Positions 56,768 to 64,000 of a stretch of 64,000 bases of DNA are shown one piece after another. The notes beneath the pieces are model-generated. The model had not been told where the DNA came from and ran no database searches. It saw only the letters and a program-made list of their open reading frames with translations. The stretch is from Pocillopora verrucosa (Eukaryota; Cnidaria; Anthozoa; Scleractinia; Pocilloporidae), in NCBI RefSeq assembly GCF_036669915.1, contig NC_089313.1, positions 17,732,662-17,796,661 of the forward strand, read 5' to 3'. The stretch's first letter is position 1. Each line of letters starts with the position of its first letter. The position numbers and the translations under genes are program-made.

Positions 56768-58360
56768 ATTCATTTGTAATTTTTTTTACCCTGAAAATAT
56801 ACATACTATAAGATTTTACACCATTAACTAACAGCATAATTTCTTCTAGTTGGCATTATCCATGCTGTAAGAATTTATGCTGTTAACTTATTTTTACTAT
56901 ATATTAATTTATTATGATTATTACACCGACATAGGTAGTAGTGTAAAATGATACAGACTATAGACTGTAATAGTTGCATATTATGTTATTAAATATATTC
57001 CAGTGTGATAACATTCAGTACAATGTGATCCACTATGATACATACTGTGATTAAACATTCTAACAGTGTGTGTCTTAGTCCAGTGTTTACACTCAGCTGG
57101 GGTCATCAGCATGGCTGATGGTAGTAAAGTTAAAAATGGCTTTTCCTGAGGCCACATTGAGTTTCCAACCAAAATCTCAATGAAGGAAGAACCACAGTTA
57201 CCTGGGGAAAAGATTTAGTAGAGTTTCATGAAGCTGGTTGTAAAAAGCAAATAAAAGTACAAGTATAGCTATTTTTAACAATGTGAAACTAGACAATCAC
57301 AGGCTTTCAATTTGTCAAGCTTCCCTGTCAGTTTTCTAGGAGCCAGTTATACTCCTAAGTGGAAAGAGGCACTGAGAGTAAAATGTTTTCTCAAGAAGGC
57401 AGAGCAATAATCAGTGTACAATAACAGACATTCTAGCACACTTGACTCTTGGCCAGGGCATCTCCCCTACCTCCCTATCCTCCTTTCTACTGTAAAATGA
57501 AATATCTTTTGCATTAAGAACTGAAGACCCTTGGGAAACTTTACAGCAGAAAATTTTCTAGGGTAACTTAGTAAGATATTGCAAAATTATTTGAACTTAT
57601 TGCTTGTCCTCAAAGCTTAAGATGCAGGCATCGATTATGAAGGGGATTCCAGTATAACAATTTCAGTGTGTAACTCTCTCATGGCGCTTTTAACGGTTAC
57701 TAGTGAGGCGTTATTTCTCGTGTTTACTTTATATACGATTGCATTTTGACATGGTAAAGGCATACTGTCGAGGGAGTCGGATTACATTTGTAAAACAGTA
57801 AAAAGCTCCGGTAAAATTGGCGGACGAAATAAAGACTTCTCAGATATCTATATATCTATCATGTCTTTTTATAGAATATGGAAAATTAAACTAATAGTAC
57901 GTAGAAAAGCGACAAAAAACCAAAAACGAACAAAGGTGTTACTCTTAAACAAATGAATGCACAAAGAAGCATGAATAGAAGAACAAAGATATGAGGTATC
58001 ACGTGCATTCCTTGACTTTATAATCAGCTGAGCTGTTGATACAGCTTAGAAGTTTTTACTGTTATTTCATTGAAGGACTAACACACACCAATGTCGATGT
58101 GACTGATATAAGATGCCTTTTCGAGCTGGAATTCAGCTTCCATGCGACCACAATTCGTGTCTTCTTTCGCACATTTCCAAGCGCTCGTGGCATCTGTCTT
58201 TCCCTTGCATAAATTTCCAGCTTTAAAGATTGCATCCTAAAAAAGAAGCATTTCAATCATTATGAGGAAAAAATAACGAAAAAATTTGCAAAAGCAAAGT
58301 TGTTGTTCAACGTACCTCGGTGCTAAAGCGAACTACAAACGTAAACGCTACAGGCGCCAT
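52816..58360 (-). CDS. XNDC1-like: XRCC1 N-terminal-domain protein with two UBZ4-type zinc fingers, 11 exons
   Basis: Exons (- strand): 58360-58316, 58236-58089, 57201-57046, 56419-56167, 56044-55860, 55163-55111, 54882-54807, 54119-54049, 53943-53881, 53744-53650 and 53383-52816. All are GT-AG and the phases join to 570 residues plus stop. Residues 2-~150 match the XRCC1 N-terminal domain: FVVRFSTED, FQLEKASYISHIDIGNCGSS, FIEILVGN, THTVRMF and SQWDRIRVTCRQPF...FGLSFIRV. A Ser/Pro-rich linker follows (SPESPYKKRNWHSP). Residues 488-507 and 527-546 are two C-x2-C-x11-H-x3-C fingers (CPICSMFFPLTKIEIHAALC, CPICSKLFPLAWIEQHADIC), the UBZ4 pattern. No BRCT domain is present, which argues against XRCC1 itself. 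XRCC1's N-domain binds DNA polymerase beta and nicked DNA, and UBZ4 fingers bind ubiquitin. A ubiquitin-reading repair factor is inference. Confidence 0.9.
54473..54684 (-). mobile_element. MITE-like element, TTAACCC/GGGTTAA ends (subtype A, intronic)
   Basis: In intron 7 of the XNDC1-like gene. TTAACCCTTCAACTCC at the left and GGAGTTCAAGGGTTAA at the right form inverted ends. Read on the - strand, the interior GATCTGATTGTTAATTCTCC and TTAGATCAAGATAACAACTT matches the copy at 19078-19288. Confidence 0.75.
54932..54957. repeat. Poly-A/(AT)n microsatellite
   Basis: A run of A followed by about ten AT units in intron 6 of the XNDC1-like gene. A similar (AT)n tract lies at about 56473-56493, just before exon 4. 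Confidence 0.8.
56600..56775 (+). mobile_element. Foldback element, GTAAATTGGCCACC family (intronic)
   Basis: TAGTCCTTCGTCAGAGGGATGA, AAGGGCTAACACTTGAAACA, CTTTACGGTAGCCAATTTACA, TTTTCAACTCAGTTG, CTCTCCCACTGATGCAGCAC and AGTTTCTTTAGAAACTTACC occur in that order. This is the same tail as in the copy at 15826-16070. Confidence 0.75.
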
Positions 58361-58445
58361 CTTCAAATTTGGCGGGAGAACGAAATACATACCACGTGAC
58401 CTCAGAACCAGTGCTTTTAGGTAAATTCCTGCTGGTTGGTTGATA
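58361..58445. promoter_or_regulatory. 85-bp bidirectional promoter between XNDC1-like and PNLDC1-like genes
   Basis: The two start codons (58360 on -, 58446 on +) are 85 bp apart, head to head. The interval contains TTTGGCGGGA (58368-58377), a good E2F/DP-type site, and CACGTGAC (E-box CACGTG at 58393-58398). No TATA box is present. Transcription start sites for both genes must fall within or very close to this interval, or inside upstream exons not visible here. Confidence 0.7.
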
Positions 58446-61400
58446 ATGGTAGACGTTGTGAGGGACAATTTTGAGGATCTTTTTCCAGAGATCAAAGAAG
58501 CGATCGAGCAAAGCGCTTTCGTAGGTAAGTAAGAGTTTCCTTAAAGAAACGATCTTGGCTGATAAAGGTTCCTGATAGCGATCTAAACTAAGTATCCGTC
58601 AGTCCGATCCATGCTTGGCGGTAACATGAGCCATTATACCAACAAACGTAAGACAGCCAGAACTTTGGATGAAATTGAGCCTAATTCTCCTTGATTGTGG
58701 TGCATTAGCCTGCATTGGCAAATAAAAACGCTAGAATGATAGATTTTAAACAACGAGTAGTGAAGATGTCATCAGCCATTCCCCATTCCCCTCGGGGGGG
58801 GGGGGGGTAGGTGAGGTGGGTGCAGGTGGGGGTGTACTGTAGGTAGGGTACCTGTGCAGGAGGGATCTTCCAGATGGAGGCTTTGCCAAAGCCCTCAACT
58901 TTGTCCTCCGAGATAGGGAATTAGTTATAAAAATATCCTCAATTAGGTCTTAATATTAAACATAGTGAAAAACACATCAGAGATCAAGTTGAAACACTGA
59001 AACATTTTCTTCTTAAATCATAGCACAACTGCAGACTGATATTAACAATAATTTAAAACCAGACCTGTATGCAAAGAGTTGGCTTGATTATTCATAAATC
59101 AGTTTTCGGTTGAAAAATTGTTATATAGCTGATTCAACAGGTATAGTACCATTTAATCATAAAATACTATGATCCATTATTTATTTAATTATAGATTTAA
59201 TTATTTTTTCTATTAGCTATTGATACAGAGTTCACAGGCCTCTATACCACTGATGGTTCTCAGCCAAGGTAAAGCTTTCATTTGTGACATTTTTTTTGAT
59301 GCCTTGCTAAAAATTTCATATCTTATTCACTTGTTGTTCTCTTACAGTAGTTAAAGATCATCAGAAACAAATTTGTTTCTGTCTGGTGCTCATGTAACAG
59401 CAAATTTACTTCTTAGCTCATTACTGGTTGATTGCTCAAAATTACTATTTACCATCACCTTCCCATGGTATACTCAGTCTGTTAAATTATTCATGATCTA
59501 TCTTATCTTGTTGAACTGAAATTTGTTTGAAAGATATGCTGTCTAAAGGTTAAACTTTCTGCTTGATTGGGAAACAGATTTTTTTTGAAACAATGATCAT
59601 TTATTAATTGGTTTTGTGTTGTTGTGTAGCTTGTTTGATGGTCCTGACACACGATACAAAAAATTGAAGAAAACTGCTTCACAGTTTCTGATCAGCCAGT
59701 TTGGTGAGTTGTCAGTTGTTATTACCAATACATGTTTTTCTTAGCTTGAGATGAAAATGAAATGACTATTGTTTTAAGATTTATTCTTTCCTCAGGATTA
59801 ACTGCCTTTGTTCAGTCCAAAGATGATTCCAACAGGTATGTTTTTGAAAGGACTTTTAGATTCATACTAATTATTTTTGATCTGGCCCCCTATAAAAATA
59901 GCTTTGATAAACTTTAAAGTGAAATTTAAAATATTCTCTGAGCCAAAATATTTTTTTGTTTGTACACTATTTATACTTCCTCCACTTCCAATGATAACCC
60001 TTGTGATGTTTCCCACTCATTTCCAACCTCTTGTTAAATACCATACAGTTTACCATGCTTCAAATTTTTCTATTATCACTGATTTCAAACCTTGACTGCC
60101 AAGAAGGATCTCCTCTTTCCCTGCAAACAACATGATGCTGTGAAGGAAAAAGGGAACATTTACACTAGTGCTACAATCTTATGATCCCTACCCTAGCTTC
60201 TTTACTTACCTCCTTTCCCCCCCTCCCCCCCCCCCCCGAGTAGCTCTCAAGGATTGCTACTGTAGGTTTCTTAATTTCCTCTAAATTTCTTTTAAAAATA
60301 ATGTTGTTTTTGTTTTCTTTTATAGATATGTTGCACATACATATAATTTCTCTTTATTTCCAAATTCATTTGGACCTTTAGATGTCAGATTTCTTTGTCA
60401 GGTGACTTTTTCCCTTTCATAGTGATAGATCTGATCAATAATTTGCATACTATTATTAGGACAGTTCTGCACAATGTCAGTTCTGTCGTTAATTAATCTG
60501 AAGTTTAATTATTGATTTATCCTTAAGGACAGGGCTGTCTTCCTATTGCAAGCCTAAACCAGCAAAGTCTCAGACCATATTTTTCTTTTTTTCAGGCATC
60601 AAGTCTGGAATTCTTGTGTCAGCATAACTTTGACTTCAATAAGGTATTCAGTGAGCCTGTTCACAAAATTATTCCATTCTTCCCCATTTATAAACTATTT
60701 TGGGCTCAAACCTAAACTAATTATGTTTTAATTTTGTGTCTCATAGTCCATGATGAATATCATCAAACTCTCTCCAATTTTTAAGTTTTAACTCCATCAA
60801 GTTATTACTCTGATCTCTTGTCAGACCAGCAAGTGTTAAAACAAATTTTGTCAATAGACATTTATAATATTATTTATAATTTTGAAGTGAAACAGTTTGT
60901 TGTTCCTTGTCCTGTTATTTGTTTATCTATTTATTTATTCAAGGCATATTTGATATTCCATTACCTTTCAGTTTATTTATAATGGAGTTTCCTTCTTAAA
61001 TAATGACCAGGTAGTGTAAATAACTTATAGCATGCATCTTCCCATGATTTACATGTACCTGTTACACTTTGTTTACCACAAATATATAAGGAACTATGTA
61101 GGGTGTATGCAACGTAGCTGTGCGTTTGTTATGTTCTTTTACAGTTGTATTGTTTACACAAACTATGTGTTAGGGTGATAATTTATGTAGGAGGGGTTCA
61201 TGTGACCTGCTTGGGAGAACAACGCATGTTTTGAAGTTCGGAACAAAAGTTGGTCTTTTGCGAACACAGGACTAGAATTTACTGCAGTATGCATAGAAAT
61301 GTGTATGATAGAATCCTCTTGTTGTCTCAACCTGTTGTTTGTGTACCAACACCTTCCCCCCTTCCATGGATATTCACCCTGTGGAGGTTTACTGGGGATT

Positions 61401-63944
61401 GAAAATTTAAAGCATTTAGGTTAAAAAAAAAGTCAGGAAGTGAGAAAACCAAAGTTGTGTCATCATTGTGGAATTACAGAGGGGTTCAAAGGGGAAGACC
61501 TTAAACAAAAGGAATCAACTGCGGGAATGGTATAGATAGTTTCTGGTGTGGATAGTTTCTCTTACCAGCTGACTTATCACATTATGGAAAAGTACCTTTA
61601 AATTTTTTTTTCAGTTGTTGCTAGTACAAAAGTTCCACAAAAATCACAATCTTTATGAAAGTTTCCAGTCACAAACCCTAAGGTATTTAACCAATGATAT
61701 TTTGATAGGTAGGGAAATCCAAAATTACAATTGCTTGCTACTAGTTCTAGTTCTGTTTTCTAGTGGTTAGCTTTTTCATAGTTAAGTTCATGGTTCAAGA
61801 TAACAAAGTTTGTTGTAAGCAGGTAGCTCTTTAACATGTGGCTCTGAAATTTTGGAATGTTGTTCCCCTTGTCAACATCTTAAAGCTACCAGGAGTATTG
61901 CATCTCATCTAATACCAGTCCATCACAGGGTCCTCAGCATTTTGACAGGCTTCTCTATCAATTCATACTCCTGTTAGAGAAGCACTTTAAGAGTTCCTCC
62001 TCACTCCCAAGATCAAAACATCAATTTTCTGCACTATGTCTCATTTTGCTTGATTTTTGCTTTGGGAATTTGGTGTGAAAGAATGCAACATGAAGACCAA
62101 GCAAGGAGTGAGACATGAATCTCTTTCTCCCTTGTCTAGCATGCTAGGCACCAAGCACCCAAAACTCCCAGTGAGAGTAACTAATTTATTAATTAGGAAA
62201 AAGTGATGTGAATTTACTTTTTCCTGCACAGGATCATAGATGACAATGTTCTGACTGGATACTGTGCAAGGCTGGAGGACTGGATCTTGACAGCACAGGC
62301 TGGAGATGAAATTGAATTTAACCTTGGCAGTTGTAAGTTTGAATGCAGATGGAACAGCTCATGCTTGAAAATGATATATAAATTGGAGCTTGTTGAGAAC
62401 TAAAATTGAGCCTGAAATCTGAAAGTTGTAGAGATGTATTTCATAATTCTGGGGTTTGTGCAGAACCGATATACCAGGCTTTTAATCATAGCAGCATAGA
62501 TTTTTGTTGAGAAATTTTATGAGTCAAGATGATGAAGAGCTAATTTTCTTTCCAATCCCTTAAACCACCTCCCCTCCCCCACATTAGAGGGCTTGGTCAC
62601 AACCTAAAATGTTCAATTATTGTAATATTTCTGTGCTCCGAGCAAGTGATTATTAAGTTATTTAATAAATGTTTGTTTAAGTGATTACCTTTATAATCCT
62701 TTTAAATAAGGAATCTGACAACTGATGTCAGGTTTATCATCAAAGGTGTTGGTGATCACATCTGTTCTCTGCTGATTTTTATCAGATCAAGCCCAGTATC
62801 TTCTACTGGAGGAAATAAGAACAAGATTTATCAATGTCCACTGCACAATCAAGAGGCAGTATAAGGTAAACAATGTTGGAGGAAAGAGACATTTTACCCT
62901 AAGCAGTATGTCTCTTGGGTTGTTGGGCAATAAAGAACAGAGCTACACACTCCTGATCAATTACCTCTCATAAAGTAGCTATGAAATTCGGATAACAATT
63001 TAAAAACCAAAACAATTTTTAGTGACAGACATACCCATAAAACAGACATCTCTATGAAAAATTGGTCCCTGCCATTCTTGTTAAAATTTCTCAGTTATTT
63101 TTGTGCAATTTACCTTGTGATCTCTTATGAATTATTTCATTTCCTATTGTGTCTTTCTAGATGCTAATTACAAAACTACCCATAACAAACCTTGAGTCTG
63201 ATGGAGAGAGAAACACAGATCTAATTTCTCAAGAACAAGAAAAGTAAGGAGGTGATAAAATGATATTATTCACACCTAAGAGCAACTTTGTTGGTGTCGC
63301 TCAGTAACAATTATTGTTTGACACATGTAAAAGAGATGTTGAGAGGGATTGAAAAACGAGTATTTTATGAAATCTGTAAATTTTTCTGGAATCAGGCACA
63401 AGAATAAGTGTAATCACCTCCCTCCTCTCTCTTTGTCCTATGCTCATTACTTGTTGAAATTTTTGTTTAGTTTTTTTCTTACTGTATTGATTTTTTATTT
63501 ATCCATCTTACAATGTTTGTTTTTCTTGATAGAATCTTGAATGCATTGTTGGGGTTTTCCAAAGTTTTCCAAGTTCTAACATCATGTAAAAAGGTACTTA
63601 CATTTATTACAGTCTGATGATTGCAAATGGTCTCTCAGTCAGGCTCCAGTCAATTTTATAAGAAGCAAACATGAGCCAACAAAGATAATACATGTGCTCT
63701 TATTGGTCAAAAACTTATCATTTTTAGTACTGGTAAACTCTTAGCTATTTTAAACAGCCATAGTTTGTTTTATCATACTTTGTAATAGATGAATAAATAA
63801 ATAATGATTAATAGCATTATAGTGTTCGAAGTGACTTGATGTTTATAAAAACTTCTTTCTGATTGAATAATCAGCCTATTGTAGGACACAACGTTTTAAC
63901 GGACTTGCTGCTAGCATATGAGAATTTTTATGAACATTTGCCAG
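58446..63944 (+). CDS. PNLDC1: PARN-family deadenylase, most like PNLDC1 (piRNA trimmer), 5' part, 13 exons
   Basis: Exons: 58446-58524, 59217-59268, 59630-59703, 59796-59835, 60326-60401, 60596-60643, 60972-61010, 61615-61682, 62232-62332, 62786-62865, 63161-63243, 63533-63593 and 63875-63944. Phases join over 290 codons, then the gene runs off the window. Residues 1-43 read MVDVVRDNFEDLFPEIKEAI...FVAIDTEFTGLY, with Asp29 and Glu31 as the first two DEDD catalytic acids. SLFDGPDTRYKKLKKTASQF, AHTYNFSLFPNSFGPLDVRF, CQASSLEFLCQHNFDFNK and PIVGHNVLTDLL follow; Asp277 in the last is the third acid. The final His/Asp pair should lie beyond 64000. The FEDLFPEIK start, FGPLDVRF and ASSLEFL resemble PNLDC1 more than PARN, but these are close relatives and I give ~70:30. 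PNLDC1 trims piRNA 3' ends at mitochondria in animals; its usual C-terminal membrane anchor cannot be seen here. Confidence 0.88.
58793..58806. repeat. Poly-G tract
   Basis: A run of about 14 G followed by a G/T-rich segment (GGTGGGTGCAGGTGGGGG) in intron 1 of the PNLDC1-like gene. It could form a G-quadruplex on the coding strand and is a likely site of sequencing-length error. Confidence 0.8.
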
Positions 63945-64000
63945 GTATGAACCTATATTCTTTGGTAATTTTCTTCTTGCTTGTTTTCTTTCTTGTTTCC

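Noticed and set aside
52816-58360. Calling this gene XRCC1 itself
   Set aside because: The N-terminal domain fits, but no BRCT domain is found in the remaining ~400 residues, and the C-terminus has two zinc fingers instead.

Overview
This is eukaryotic, animal-type DNA: AT-rich, with genes split into many short exons by GT-AG introns, long intergenic stretches, and many short interspersed repeats. The repeat types (a tRNA-derived SINE with a 'CACTACT' tail, foldback elements with the 'GTAAATTGGCCACC' core, a jockey/CR1-like LINE fragment) and the gene content point to an anthozoan cnidarian, probably a stony coral. That assignment is inference from remembered repeat families, not a database result.

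Layout. (1) 0.6-12.3 kb: three paralogous genes of one family, each with an N-terminal Cys/His-rich and ankyrin-like exon followed by a low-complexity and coiled-coil exon. Two lie on the + strand (the first only as its last exon) and one on the - strand. Between them sits a LINE 3' fragment broken by a foldback element. (2) 12.6 kb: a tRNA-derived SINE. (3) 13.2-20.9 kb: a complete 16-exon SVOP/SV2-related major facilitator transporter. (4) 22.4-27.7 kb: a small, unrecognised, phase-consistent five-exon gene that carries one apparent single-base frameshift. (5) 29.5-31.3 kb: a tandem array of ~470 bp units, each with an ~88 nt tRNA-like cloverleaf. (6) 32.5-35.4 kb: a six-exon TIR-domain protein with a C-terminal beta-trefoil-like domain. 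(7) 36.2-44.9 kb, - strand: a long coiled-coil protein with three near-identical 73-residue repeats. (8) 46.6 kb: a tRNA-Phe-like sequence with ~30 extra nucleotides in its T arm. (9) 47.2-51.7 kb: an eight-exon RAMA-domain protein. (10) 52.8-58.4 kb, - strand: an 11-exon XRCC1-N-terminal-domain protein ending in two UBZ4-type zinc fingers (XNDC1-like). (11) 58.4 kb to the right edge: a PARN/PNLDC1-type DEDD deadenylase, most like PNLDC1, whose start codon lies only 85 bp from that of the XNDC1-like gene, head to head.

Functional themes. The right end pairs a probable DNA-repair scaffold with a probable piRNA-trimming or deadenylase enzyme across one short promoter containing an E2F-like site and a CACGTG E-box. 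The TIR/beta-trefoil gene is a candidate innate immune or NAD-consuming protein. The ankyrin/coiled-coil trio looks like a lineage-restricted expansion with nuclear and SUMO-related hints. Introns and intergenic regions hold at least eight copies of a ~210 bp element with TTAACCC...GGGTTAA ends. All exon models were built by eye from splice sites and reading phase; none has been checked against transcripts.
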